Shown here: piece by piece, positions 1 through 10,646 of the stretch
Layout: the number at the start of each line of letters is the position of its first letter
Position numbering within the stretch: position 1 is the first letter of the stretch
Assembly (NCBI GenBank): GCA_963691655.1
Contig: OY829329.1
Span: forward strand, 52,553,279-52,617,278
Direction: 5' to 3'
Length of the DNA: 64,000 nucleotides
Source of the DNA: Toxonevra muliebris
Taxonomy: Eukaryota > Arthropoda > Insecta > Diptera > Pallopteridae
Translations under genes and position numbers: made by a program
The notes under the pieces: generated by a model
Told to the model about the DNA's origin: nothing
What the model saw: the letters and a program-made list of their open reading frames with translations, nothing else
Databases searched by the model: none

Positions 1-193
1 TAAAAGTAGCTGAAATTCGCGACAACAGCAGTTATTAACCGACAATGCAAACATAAGACAGACATAACGTTTTATGACGTAGAATTAAGAAAAAAAGAAC
101 AATATCGAACAAATAAGAATTGACAATTGTTCAGATTTGAACCCAGGTGCAAAAAGAGCGACCATAATTAGATTAGATGTGTACAACATGAAC
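1..193. other. AT-rich flank, nothing recognised
   Basis: No coding or repeat signal was recognised before the mariner insertion that begins at 196. Confidence 0.4.
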
Positions 194-195
194 TA

Positions 196-1462
196 TTAGG
201 AGTATGAATGTATAAACTCGTAATTGTGACTAGCTTCATATCTATCATATGCGCCATTTTTTGACATTGACAGCTATTCTATCTCGAAGAGCGCCAAAAA
301 TACTATAAGAATTGATCTGTCAAATAATTTTCATAATTTTACAAAAGTGTTTTACTACAGCTGAAAATGTCGAATTTCGTGCCAACAAAACAATATTTGC
401 GGGAAGTTTTAATTTGCTTCTTCGATTTAAAGAAAAACGCAACTGAAGCACATCGTTTACTCACTGAAGCTTATCCTGACTGTGCTATAGACGTTAGAAT
501 GTGTCAGGTGTGGTATGCCCGTTTCAAAAGTGGTGATTTTGATGTTGAAGACAGGGAACGTTCAGGCGGCCCGAAAAAGTTCGAAGATGAAGAATTGAAG
601 GCATTACTCGAAGAAGATTCATGTCAAACGCAACAAGTACTTGCAGAATCTTTAGGAGTTGATCAATCAACCGCTTCTAACGATTAAAAGCATTGGGAAT
701 GATTCAAAAGCAAGGAAATTGGGTGCCGTACGAATTGAAGCCGAGAGACGTCGAACGACGATTTTTCACATGTGAATTGCTGATTGAACGACAGAAAAGA
801 AAGGGTTTTCTGCATCGTATTGTGAATGGCGGAGAAAAGTGGATACGTTACGATAACCCAAAGCGTAAAAAATCATGGAGGCCGCCCGGACATGCATCAA
901 CATCAACGGCAAAGCCGAACATCCATGGATCCAAGCTCATGCTGTGTATTTGGTGGGATATGAAAGGTGTCGTGTATTATGAGCTGTTGAAACCGAATGA
1001 AACTATCACTGGCGACCGCTACCGACTACAATTGATGCGCTTGAGCCGAGCATTAAAGGATAAGAGGCCAGAATATGAGAATAGACACGACGAAGTTGTT
1101 CTTCAGCACGACAATGCTCGACCGCATGTTGCAAGGCAAGTAAAAACATACTTGGAAACGCTGAAATGGGAAGTGCTACCTCACCCGCTGTATTCTCCAG
1201 ACATTGCTCCTTCTGATTACCACTTGTTCCGATCGATGACACATGGCCTGGCTGAACAGCACTTCCGTTCTTTCGAAGAACTCAAAAAATGGGCCGATTC
1301 GTGGATAGCCTCAAAAGATGAGGAGTTCTTTCGACGCGGAATCCGTATGCTACCAGAAAGATGGGAAAAGGTTGTGGTTGTGGAATAAATTTATAATCAA
1401 TTTTTTGCAATAAATGTCCAAATTACGAAAAAAAATACGAGTTTATACATTCATACTCCCAA
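196..1462 (+). mobile_element. mariner transposon, copy 1 (defective, both ends present)
   Basis: A 1267-bp element bounded by TA dinucleotides at 194-195 and 1463-1464, the target duplication of Tc1/mariner elements. The ends are inverted repeats sharing AGTATGAATGTATAAACTCG: the left end starts TTAGG and the right end, read inward, starts TTGGG. Between them lies a mariner transposase reading frame. Length, TA duplication and single gene all fit the family, which runs at about 1.3 kb. A second copy lies at 10647. Both ends are intact but the transposase is broken, so this copy could only move with a transposase supplied in trans. Confidence 0.93.
367..1388 (+). pseudogene. mariner transposase, frameshifted and lacking the first catalytic Asp
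   Basis: This would be the cut-and-paste transposase of the surrounding element. The N-terminal part (367-687) carries the paired helix-turn-helix DNA-binding region, starting MSNFVPTKQ. The catalytic part follows in another frame (693-1388) with WVPYELKP, the second Asp in LQHDNARPH and the third Asp in SPDIAPSDYHLF, 34 residues apart, which is the mariner DD34D signature. Compared with copy 2, one A is missing near 680, and that shifts the frame. The first catalytic Asp, seen as TGDEKW in copy 2, is Gly here (NGGEKW). The last residues are also altered, ending in VVVVE. The sequence resembles mellifera/capitata-type mariners from memory, but the subfamily is not certain. Confidence 0.93.
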
Positions 1463-1492
1463 TAGATCAAGTTCCTGGGATGAAAAAAAACA

Positions 1493-1834
1493 CCCAGCAA
1501 ATATTGAAACAGAGTCTAAATTGAATGCCAGTAACAGAATTATTTATGATTCCGGGTTTCTGCCAAATACCTACTTTTAGAACAACCTTTAGAAGTCAAT
1601 GTTTTTTTGTATGAAGAACTTTTGAACTTTTTTTGTAAGTGATAATTTAGAACTGCGTTTTGCAGACTCATTTCCCCATACAATTTTTAAAAATATACAC
1701 TTTTTTCACTTTACTGTCACAATTTTTCGAAATACAGATGTGGAAGAAAAATTCTACGGTCAGATTTCAATGTGAAAATGCTATTTTGACTTTTGGGTCT
1801 GACGCAATCCAAATTTTCTAAAATTTTTGCTGGG
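1493..1834. mobile_element. small element with CCCAGCAAA inverted ends
   Basis: A 342-bp AT-rich unit opens with CCCAGCAAATATT and closes with AATTTTTGCTGGG, which are inverted copies of each other apart from one or two bases. There is no coding capacity. Unclassified small inverted-repeat element; no clear target duplication was seen. The short arms leave room for chance. Confidence 0.4.
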
Positions 1835-2616
1835 AATATACTGCATAAAAGGGGCGTAAATTAGTCATTTACGCATTTTAACATTTAAAAAAAAGAGAAA
1901 ATTTTATAATTTTTTACGTACGTAGCAACAATAGCAATAAAACGAAAAATCTACAACGTATCAAGCAGTCTTAGCATTCAAACTATTTAATGTACAAAGT
2001 GTGTGTGTTGTTAAATTTTAGCTGCATTTAAATATTCACGTCACGTAACAATCTGTAAATTAAAATTGACAAACAATCAATACGAATGCTATGGCAAAAA
2101 AAAAAAAATTTAAAAAAATAAATAAATAAAAAATCCAGTAACAGACAAAAAAAAAAAAATATTGAAACAGCGCGCAATGTCTATGTGTATTTGGTGTATG
2201 TAGGAAGAAGAACACAGTAGAACAAACTAACGTTACTATCGACGGAAGTTAAAATTCACAACTAATCGAAAAATTGTGTACAAAAAAAAAAAAAATCTAT
2301 GAAATGTTCAACATAGGTACTTACACTACACTACGATGCCATGCTCAGCTTTCCACACAATGCGCCACCACCCGCTGCTCTGCTTGATGCCTACAGCGAC
2401 ACAAAGTCATCTCATTTCACGAGTCGATTTTAATCTAATAATTTTTTTTTTTTCAATACACACGATGAGAGTAACTACATACAATTTGAAATATTTTTAT
2501 TCGTTTTTTTTTTTATTTTTCTATTGTTTTTTTGTTTTTTGACTTTTGTAGAGTGCTTTCACTGATAAGAATACCAATTTTTATACAATTCTATATAGAG
2601 TAGTATTGACACTACT
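1835..2616. other. AT-rich non-coding DNA with A tracts
   Basis: Contains several long A runs (around 2096-2108, 2147-2158 and 2283-2294) and a T-rich stretch at 2440-2540. No gene or mobile element was recognised. The short open frame at 2336-2542 is T-tract driven and not credible. Confidence 0.4.
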
Positions 2617-3545
2617 CCCAGTTGAACTTTGGATGATCATAAGAGTAATCATTGAGCGCCCCAAAGAGAGCGATCGATTACTCCCTATTGCTCCAGAGCT
2701 CTTGCATTTTGTCCTCCTTTTTAACATTGCATGTCCTAGAGCATGGAGTACTGGTTTTAACCTCCAAGAGGAGTAATAAAGGAGGACACGATTACGAGCA
2801 TGAGCTTACTTGCATCTCATAAACAAGTTTCTCACAAAATGCATGGCGCCATAGACTTGTTGTCTAAGACGCCAGTAAGCACTTGTGTGCCAAGGTTCCC
2901 ACCACATTTTTTTTTAATTATAATGTTATTTCATTATTTTTTTTATTTACTATTATCGTTTTATAATTTTATTATTTTCTTGAGTTGCCTTTTTCCGAGC
3001 TTGAACCTGTGGTCGAAAAATTCGCTTACCAACTGAGCCACACAAGCAAACTTATTGTCATTGAATTTTGTTTCTTTTACTCTTGCAATGATTCTAGTAT
3101 CAGTTACAGATTTTTAACTCTTTGATGCACATGATTTTAAAGAAAATAAAAACACCAGTTGCACAGAAATATTTTCGGTTTATATCATTACCAGCAGAAT
3201 GAGAAACTGTAAATAAAATATTAAACTGTGTGACTATAAGTAATTTCAACTTTTCGAGGTGGGTTAAAATATATAATAAAAAAATATGCAAAAAGTGGGG
3301 CAGTTTTTGCCCTACCTACCGTAAAGGGTTAACTGGACAAGAGAGAGTAAGATATACAAATTTGAGCTACTCAATCAGGCTGTCTTTGTTTATCATTATT
3401 TCTAAAAATAGACCATGTAAAATTATGAAATTGTGTTAGTGAAATTCAAAAATTGTTACTATATTGGAGTTGCTCGTTTATCCCTCCTTTTGGAGTAATG
3501 AAATCATTAATCGTTTGAGGAGTACTCACTGTTTGTGCAACTGGG
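2617..3545. repeat. unit with CCCAGTTG-type inverted ends, containing a SINE
   Basis: CCCAGTTGAAC at 2617 faces GTGCAACTGGG ending at 3545. Inside both ends, scattered GAGTAAT, GAGTACT and CTCCTT words also mirror each other. The interior holds a tRNA-like SINE at about 2790-3050. The pattern suggests an old DNA element interrupted by a SINE. The arms are badly decayed and no target duplication was seen. Confidence 0.3.
2790..3050 (-). mobile_element. tRNA-derived SINE, second family, single copy
   Basis: On the minus strand the sequence begins near 3050 with a tRNA-like head: a pol III A box TGGCTCAGTTGG (3040-3029) followed 22 bases later by a B box GGTTCAAGCTC (3007-2997). A downstream AT-rich body follows. 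A/B box spacing and position fit a tRNA-derived SINE and not a working tRNA gene, since no cloverleaf acceptor stem closes. The 3' limit is estimated. It differs from the SINE family at 13636, 31428, 35545 and 55815. Confidence 0.5.
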
Positions 3546-4218
3546 CTGTATCTATTTATGTATTTGTATGTGTAACCAAAGTGTAGAAAATGCCTATGCT
3601 ATGAAATGTTGTGGTGTGAAGTTTCAGTAAATGAAATTAAATGAAGTGTATGTAGGAAAGTACTTTTCAAAAAATCATTTAGCAACGTTTGTTTTTTATT
3701 TGTTGTACAAGCGGCAAAGTGATTTTAAATGTTTGTCAAATTAATAATTATCTCTACTTTTCATGACAGTTGAGAATTGATAGAGAGAGCATAGAAAGCA
3801 TAGAGAGAGAGAGAGAGAAAAAAAAAATCTTAGTATGTTTCAATTGTTGTTTTTGCCCATAGTAAACAACTTTGGCGATGACTTTTTTTTACATATTTTT
3901 TGACAATCCGGAGTACTTTAATACTACTCTACCTATTTAGCCTACTTGTTTATTTTACTATGGTTTTTGCCATCTATAAATAACAAAGTCGAATGGATCC
4001 TGACGTTAACCATGCCATTTGTTCTCTTAAGTCGCGCCGCCATGTTAAAAATGAAAGCATTAAGCATTTGAGTAATGAAAAGAAATTGCCGCTGCAACTC
4101 GTTCAACTTTATTAAGTCATACTTTTTTGTACACGTATAATGTGCAATATGAACTAAATCAAGATTTTGAAATAAAAAAAACTCGAAAAATGTCTCATGT
4201 TATTCAAATTAATCCTTA
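3546..4218. other. non-coding DNA with a GA microsatellite
   Basis: A (GA)n tract lies at about 3780-3820 and is followed by an A run. Nothing else was recognised. Confidence 0.4.
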
Positions 4219-4352
4219 AGTGGCTGTTCACACGAGCGCAAACATGAACGCCTGTCTAAAAGAAAGAGGTAGGAAAAATAGGAACTTAGTAAAAGATAGG
4301 CGATTTGCTATCTCTTTCAAATAGGCGTTGATTGTTACGCCCGTGTGAACAC
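4219..4352. mobile_element. short TIR element (MITE) with GTTCACACG ends
   Basis: About 134 bp. The left end AGTGGCTGTTCACACGAGCG mirrors the right end, which read inward gives GTGTTCACACGGGCG. The match continues inward through GAACGCCTGTCT against CAACGCCTATTT. TA is present at both borders. The TIR covers nearly the whole unit, so it would fold into a hairpin. It has no coding capacity. TA borders suggest Tc1/mariner mobilisation, but this is inferred. The terminal word TGTTCAC recurs at the ends of the element at 57999-58689. Confidence 0.6.
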
Positions 4353-4622
4353 TAAAGGCCCAATATCATATTTCTAACTATACTGTATTCAACAGGTTGC
4401 AAGTCTCTCAAAACCTTGTTGGATTTAGCTCAAAGTGAGGAACAGAATGTGAAGCTGAAACGTGAAGTAACAATCTGCTAAAACTAAAATGTATATATTT
4501 TCACTCAGCGACGAGTTTCTCAAACACTTTGAAAGCAATTTTTTTTGATTTTGCACCCGGAAAACGCACACATTGTGTTCGATTACAATGAAAATGTATA
4601 CATTTTACTTTTGACAGATTAG

Positions 4623-4721
4623 GTGCGTTCCCGTACTTTTTGCGTAAAGTCTGGTAAACTGAGAGTAACCGAAAAATGCTCTCTCTGATACACAAAAATG
4701 CACAAAAGTACGGGAACGCAC
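4623..4721. repeat. 99-bp inverted-repeat hairpin
   Basis: GTGCGTTCCCGTACTTTT at 4623 is mirrored by AAAAGTACGGGAACGCAC ending at 4721. A loop of roughly 60 bp separates the arms. Probably a minimal MITE or the core of one. No gene is present. Confidence 0.55.
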
Positions 4722-5245
4722 AAAATCACTTTTCTTACACGAAACAAAACGTCAAATTTTAACGACAGTTAAATTCAAAAACCAAAGTTTATGTGATATT
4801 TAATAAAATAAAAATTATTAAATCTTACAAGAAAATAAATAAATAGTGAAAAAATTAAATATAAATTGTTCGCATGACTACTTTTGTAGAATCTTCTGGT
4901 TCACAATCACCATTTGCATTATTCAGAAATAGCAGAAGCTTCTACAGCGTCAGAAGTTGCACAGACAATTGCGTCATTAACTTGTGGAGGATGTAGTTAA
5001 AAATTAACTAATATACTATCAATTAATTTTTAAATGTCTTTCAAAAATTTTCCATTTTAAATAACACTAATTTTTCTAAAAATTCTTTATTTATTTATTA
5101 ATTTCAAATTTTCAATATATTTTTACAAAAGCAAAACAGCTGATAAATACAAAACAGCTGAGTGTTTGACACTTTTAACATTTTTACCCGAAGAAAAAGT
5201 GCGGGCTATTTCGTCCAAGAAGAAGAAGAGGACAATTACTCTCTC
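4722..5245. other. AT-rich non-coding DNA
   Basis: No gene or repeat was recognised apart from a close pair of AAAACAGCTGA words near 5135-5162. Confidence 0.35.
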
Positions 5246-5398
5246 TGATCAAACTCACAATAAATCAACATATTTGTCATTAAAAATAACAACTCACATA
5301 TTTTTCAAAGATAACTAGATCAAAGAAATTTTTAAATTTTACACTTAAAAAATATTATTAGGTAAAACGTGTTTTAAGATTTTTTCAATCTCACTCCT
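5246..5398 (-). mobile_element. solo 5' end of the Tc1-like DD37E element
   Basis: About 153 bp nearly identical to 24113-24266, the 5' untranslated end and TIR of the Tc1-like copy at 22986. It ends CACTCCT followed by TA at 5399-5400, as the parent element does. The transposase is absent, so this is a deletion remnant or a 5'-end fragment. It shows a third insertion of this family in the window. Confidence 0.85.
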
Positions 5399-5400
5399 TA

Positions 5401-6792
5401 TTCTTGGAAAGTCATGAAATGAAATCCTCAAGGAAGCAAGGTAAAAGAAAAAAATAGAGTGAAAATAGTAAGTGAAAAGATCGATCAACCTAAACTAAAT
5501 TGAAGCAGCATTGAATCAAAATGACCAGCAAATTAAAATGTAGCAAATAAACAACATTGCAAAAATAGTTGCAACTTGCAATCACAAAGTGAATTATTTC
5601 GTAATTATCTTCACTAACTTTGGGCTAACACAATAAAACAGAGAACCGGAATAAAATAAACTCAAATAAATTAAAACTTGAACGCAATTAAATGAAAATT
5701 CTTTGCTTAAATTGAATTAGTTAAAACTGAGTGAGAATGAGCTATGGCAACAAAAAAACAAAGGAAATACGACGACGAAGCACGATAATTATTTATATTA
5801 AAACTTTTTACTTATTTCGTGCAGCGGGTGTGGATGAAATTCACTGGATTCATCTCATCTCAAAAAGCAAAACAAACTGAATGCAACAAGACGATATCAG
5901 CTAAAGATAGACGGAGCAACAAGAGCGACAGCCAGGCAGAAAGACAAAATTGGTTTGGTGGATTGAATTGGAGTTTGGATTGGTTTTAGATTACAGCCAA
6001 CCAAGCAAGCAGCATTGAGGGAGAAGTGGAAGGAACTGCAAGAAAGAAGACAAGTGTCGAAAATGAGGCAATTACATTTCCCATTTAAATATCTCTCTCC
6101 ACTTCTCTCTCATTCTCTCTCGCTAGTATTTTAGAAGTTTTAAAAGTGATTTATTGCCAATAAATTAATGTTAAAGCGTTAAGACTGAATAAAACAAAAA
6201 CTATGACAAGAAAGAAACCCCAACAAACTGATGGCGGTGGTTATGTGAAACATTCGCATCTACTTGTAAATTGAGTTTAAGTGCGATAATTTAAATTAGC
6301 AAGAAGCTTTATCTTGGTGCTGCATTTGACTTATCCACTATGCAGTAAAGTCTTAAAACCATATGCTGTGATTTTTTTGTTTGTTTGTGTTCTGTTTATG
6401 TCATTATCGAAATGTAACTTAAATGTTAGTGTTAAAGAAAAATCGTTAAATTTAATACGAGTTTAAAAGCTTTTCGTTTCTCGTCATTGGGTTTTTAAGA
6501 AACAAATTGCTTTAATTTGCGGTCGTCTTCATGCACTCAGAATATCATCAACGTGTATGACAAATGCTTTAATTTTCAATTTATGAAGTTGTTGGGTTAA
6601 TGAACTCCACTACTGCTTCAATTTTAATTTATTTGGTTTAAAGTGAAATAAGAAAAATGTATTGCAATTAAATTTGATTATTTAGTTGAGATTTTTTATT
6701 GCTCTTGCTTATTTTATATTCTTAACAGTTAAAACATGTTAAGCTTTTTAATTGAATCGTTTTTCATGTACAAGAATAAATAGCTAGTAAGA
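5401..6792. other. non-coding DNA, A/CA-rich stretch at 5800-6100
   Basis: No exon or mobile element was recognised. The A/C-rich strand around 5860-6080 has the composition of a fly 5' untranslated leader, but no promoter motif or coding exon supports that. Confidence 0.3.
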
Positions 6793-6794
6793 TA

Positions 6795-7041
6795 TCGCTC
6801 ATTTACTAAAAGACTGTCATAACTCAAAAAACGCGATTTTGCAGAAAACGCGTTTAAAGTTTTCAACTGACTCCCAATGTGCAGAAAAAAGAAGAAATCT
6901 TTTAATTCTCACGCGCAGAATATACAAGATATTAATAAGAAATTTTTACACAATAGGAAGCGTGATATAATGAATAATTCTGCATCATTAACTCAAAACT
7001 CGTGTTTTTTGACTTATGACAGTCTTTTAGTAAATGAGCGA
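6795..7041. mobile_element. 247-bp TA-flanked MITE with 40-bp near-perfect TIRs
   Basis: The left end TCGCTCATTTACTAAAAGAC (6795) is repeated exactly in inverted form at the right end. The match runs about 40 bp, through CTGTCATAA and TCAAAAAACGCG, with only a few changes. TA stands immediately outside at 6793-6794 and 7042-7043. There is no coding capacity. TA duplications with long TIRs are typical of MITEs moved by Tc1/mariner transposases. The high arm identity implies a fairly young insertion. Confidence 0.85.
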
Positions 7042-7316
7042 TAAGTTCTTGTAAGGCGTGACAGATGCAGAAAAATACTTTACAAATTTATAAATAAAGT
7101 AAATGAATACTCGTACCGAAAAAACATTCGCAATAATAAAATATTTTAAGAACCGATCGAGTGGAACTATTACACTATACAACACTATTTTTCACCCATC
7201 TCCAAAGTGAATGGTTCCTAATATTTTTGAGCCGCTGAATCTAAATCTGCCGAATTAGTTTTGCAGTAGCAACTCAGGTTTCCGAGATATAGCCATTTTT
7301 TGATTTTTCGGACATA

Positions 7317-8219
7317 CCACCTTGATCAAAAAGTTCCCGGAATAACCGTATGGAGCTCCCATCGTTCCGATTTGAGTTCTGTTTTTTTTTTGTTAAGTTG
7401 GTACATCTGTTGTTGATATTCCCTCTAAATCTTAGCGTCATAGCTTGAAAGTTACGTAGCCAAGAGTACATCAATCTGTGTGTGTGTTGGCGATTTTTTA
7501 CAATTTTATTAAATTGTATTGTATTTGCGTAAAAACGGATGTAATGGTGCGCGAACGTTGGAAATGTCCGAAAAGTGTTTCGGCAACGATTCTCTAAAGA
7601 AAACGGTCGTTAACCGGTGGCACGAGCGGTTCAAAAGTAGTCGTGAGTCAATCGAAAATGATGAACGCGGTGGCAGACCATCGACATCGAAAACTGACGA
7701 AAACGTTGATAAAGTAAAAGAAATTTTGGTCAATAACCGCAAATTAACTATCAGAGAGTATTATTTGGGCGTTATGAGGCGTTTGCGTGAAGCAATTCGC
7801 CGAAAGAGACCAGAATTGTGGACAGAACACTCGTGGATTTTGCACCATGATAATGCACCGTCGCACAGTGTCATCATTATTCGTAATTTTTTGTCGAAAA
7901 TTGCAACAAATACCATCCAACAGCCACCGAATTCACCTGATTTGGCTCCCTGTGGCTTCTTTCTGTTCAATCGAGATAAAAAACCATTACGGGGAACGCG
8001 TTTCAGCAGCCGAGAGGAAGTAATGGAAAAATCACAGGAAGCACTGAAGGACATACCGAAAACCGAATATAAAAAATGTTTCTAGGATTGTATCAAGCGT
8101 TGGCATAAAAGTGTTGCAGCCGATGGGGATTACTTAGAAGGGGACAATATAGATTTAGATGAATAAACTTGTTTTTTTAATTTTCTGAATAAATTCCGGG
8201 AACTTTTTAATCAAGATGG
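7317..8219 (+). mobile_element. second mariner-type element, internally deleted
   Basis: A 903-bp element flanked by TA at 7315-7316 and 8220-8221. The ends are inverted: CCACCTTGATCAAAAAGTTC on the left and CCATCTTGATTAAAAAGTTC read inward on the right, both continuing CCGGAAT. Internal coding sequence is a shortened mariner-type transposase. The family differs from the mariners at 196 and 10647 in both ends and protein. Confidence 0.92.
7519..8166 (+). pseudogene. mariner-type transposase with central deletion
   Basis: The reading frame opens with a helix-turn-helix region (VVNRWHERFKSSRES, then GGRPSTSKTDENVDKVKEI). It jumps at about residue 80 from KLTIREY straight to LREAIRRKRPELW, so the part with the first catalytic Asp is deleted. 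The second Asp is present in HHDNAPSHS. The third, expected in SPDLAPCDFFLF, reads SPDLAPCGFFLF, so Asp is Gly. A stop codon at 8083-8085 precedes the in-frame tail CIKRWHKSVAADGDYLEG, which ends at 8166. The spacing of 34 between the second and third catalytic positions is that of mariner. It cannot be active. Confidence 0.88.
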
Positions 8220-8221
8220 TA

Positions 8222-8954
8222 GGTCGCCATTTTTATCAAAATTACCATTTTTCGAAATGAAAAGTAGAGCATCTATATCTTTTCAATTAAATTACCTTTA
8301 ATTTAAGAGTTTATTTAATTCACTGTTCCATTTATGTCAAAAGTTATAGAGATTTGAAGTTGAAATTCTGACGTTTTTTTTTCGAATTACCTATTTTTTG
8401 CCATTATTAAGTGCTGAAAACGAAATAACCCATCGTTGATTTTTTATGAATCGATAGCTTAAAATTCTTGCGCAAAATTTAAGTACTCAGCGATGGGCTT
8501 TCGAACTCTAGTCTTGGAGCTAGATTTCACGATTTCTTAAATTTTAATACATAGCATTGCTTTTAATTAAACAAAGAATTCAGTACAGTTCACATTTTGT
8601 GTGTTGTGTGTTTTGGGATTAGTGTCTCTAATGGTCGTCGAACAATAATCGGCTAGCATTTCCCCATTCCCCCCCATAAACCTTGGTACCGAAATTTCAT
8701 TGATTTTAAGTATCGTGTTCATCACTCACTTCACTTAAATCTGTTGGAAACTAGTTTAGATAAGAATAGACGAAATGCATCTTCAACGACATATTAGCAC
8801 CAAAAGGGTGAACGGTTGGCTATATCTTAAAAACCTGACCTGCTATGACAAAACTGATGGCAGATTCGGATTCAGCGAACCAAAAGACATTAGGTACCAT
8901 CAACTTTGTAGATGGATGTTGCAATTTTTTTTATTTTGTTGTATATCGGTTTGA
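8222..8954. other. AT-rich non-coding DNA
   Basis: No gene or repeat was recognised between the mariner-type element and the next inverted-repeat unit. Confidence 0.35.
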
Positions 8955-9575
8955 GGGGGAAGGCCGCTGTGACGGCTGGAAAAATTACTGATTTTCGGGA
9001 ATTTTTTTGATCTGTCAAATAAAGAAATATGGGGATCGTTTTATATTCATTTTATTAAGTGCATTTCCAATAATATTTCCATAAATTTTTATTAAAAAAA
9101 AAATATGTAATAGTTTTGAAGATATGGGCGTTCCGTGGAGGCCGAAAAAAATTTCTTCCTCTATGGTCGGTTTTTTTAGTTTTTAATAATTTATATGAGT
9201 GTAATTCTCGTCGCACGTAGCGTTTTTTTCTTCTTTTTTCCACCTTTTTGTTTTGTTTCAAAAGAGCTTAAAAAATAGTAAGAATCAAAAATTTGAAAAT
9301 CGGCTACGCTCAGTTATAGCCACTGCAAAGACGGAAATTGAAAATCGGTTAGTATTTGATCGAGTTATCGACGCGACCAGTTCTAAAAAAGTTGTTTCGA
9401 AAAAACGTGTTTAAAGTTTTCAATCCATCTACTTCAGTCGGTCTACTTACTATCACTAAAATGGCTGTAACTCAGACAATTTTTGGAATTATGACTTGAA
9501 ATTTTGTACACATATTTGTGAATATATAAACTTTAATTTAAGATAATTTTTGACCCGTCACAGTGGCCTTCCCCC
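8955..9575. mobile_element. 621-bp TIR element with GGGGGAAGGCC ends
   Basis: The left end GGGGGAAGGCCGCTGTGACG is matched by the right end, read inward as GGGGGAAGGCCACTGTGACG, with one mismatch in the first 21 bases. A looser match continues through AAAAATTA to about 36 bp. No transposase is encoded. No convincing target duplication was seen next to the ends, so the superfamily stays open. Confidence 0.7.
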
Positions 9576-9654
9576 TTTATGGCCTTTAGTAATGGTTTTT
9601 GGAAGCCATCGATTTCTTTGCATGTAAAAAAGGAAGTATCACTAGCGAATGCAG

Positions 9655-10255
9655 AAGTTGCAGGTAAAAGTTTAAGGGACTCAGTCAAAGGCAATTGGAG
9701 GTAGTTAAGGACAATAAGGGACAATCATAGGCAATCAGGGGCAGCGAAAGGCAATCAGAGGTAGCGAAAAGAACTCAAGGAGTGTCACAAAGGTAATCAA
9801 AGTCAGCTGGGGCCAATAAGAAGTAGCCAGCCATAGGTAATCAGAAGCAAACAAAGGTATTAAGAGACAGTCGCTGGAAGTCCAAAGCAACTAGGTGCAA
9901 GCAAAGGGCAGTTAGAGAAAATCCAAGCAATCATATGCAAGAGGAAATCAGAAGTAAACAGAAGCCATCAAGTCCCAAATAAAATGAGACAAACAGTCAT
10001 AAGAAAAAATGAGGCAAATAAAGAAAATTAACGGCTGTCGGGGGTAACCAAAAAGGTAATCAGAGTTTGTCGCAAGCAGTCCATAGCAACCAGAGTGCAA
10101 ACGAGAGATAAAATCAAGGGCGATCGCAAGCAAACAGGAGGCAAGTATATATAGCCAGTCAAAGGCAATTAAAGGCAGTCGCCGGCAGTCCAAAGCAACC
10201 AGACGCAAACAAAGGACAGGCAGAGAAAATCAGTTCAGTCAGGAAGCAGAGAAAG
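9655..10255. repeat. degenerate minisatellite of GGCAATCA / GGCAGTC words
   Basis: About 600 bp in which short words of the type AGGCAATCA, GAGGCAGC, AAAGGCAATC and AAGCAAACA recur every 10 or 20 bases without strict copying. The strand is A/G-rich. The short open frame on the opposite strand here comes from this composition. It looks like an old tandem array that has drifted. Confidence 0.65.
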
Positions 10256-10276
10256 TCAAAGACAAAGAGCTTCTAT

Positions 10277-10592
10277 AGGCTCTGGCGCATAGAGTCCGTT
10301 GTGTACGTGAGAGCGAAGTATACAACTGACACGAAGTAAGCGAAGGAGAGAGGTAACACAAAGCATACGTTGATAACGGATACACAATCATACACATCAT
10401 ACACAAAACTAATCAGCTTATAGCTGCAACACTCTCAACGTACGGCAAAGTTGAGAGTTGCCACCTTTTTACGTTACTTCAACGTATACGTTGTGTATGG
10501 GCCACACTACATACGATTTCATATATTTTGTAGTAGTTGTCAGTTGTATACTTTGCTCTCACGTACACAACGGACTCTATGTGCCAAAGCCT
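10277..10592. mobile_element. 316-bp TIR element with 50-bp arms
   Basis: The left arm, from AGGCTCTGGCGCATAGAGTC and on through CGTTGTGTACGTGAGAGC, is mirrored at the right end with about three changes over 50 bp. The interior has further short palindromes around CAACGTATACGTTG. It has no coding capacity. It sits between the minisatellite and mariner copy 2. The target duplication was not identified. Confidence 0.75.
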
Positions 10593-10646
10593 CAATTATT
10601 TCGTTACTTTAACATTTTTGTTGCCCCATGACCAACGATCAAAATA

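Noticed and set aside
5800..6200. A/CA-rich stretch resembling a 5' leader
   Set aside because: No start codon with a useful frame, no promoter motif and no downstream exon.
9655..10255. CRISPR-like array
   Set aside because: The words are short, inexact and unevenly spaced, and the genome is eukaryotic.
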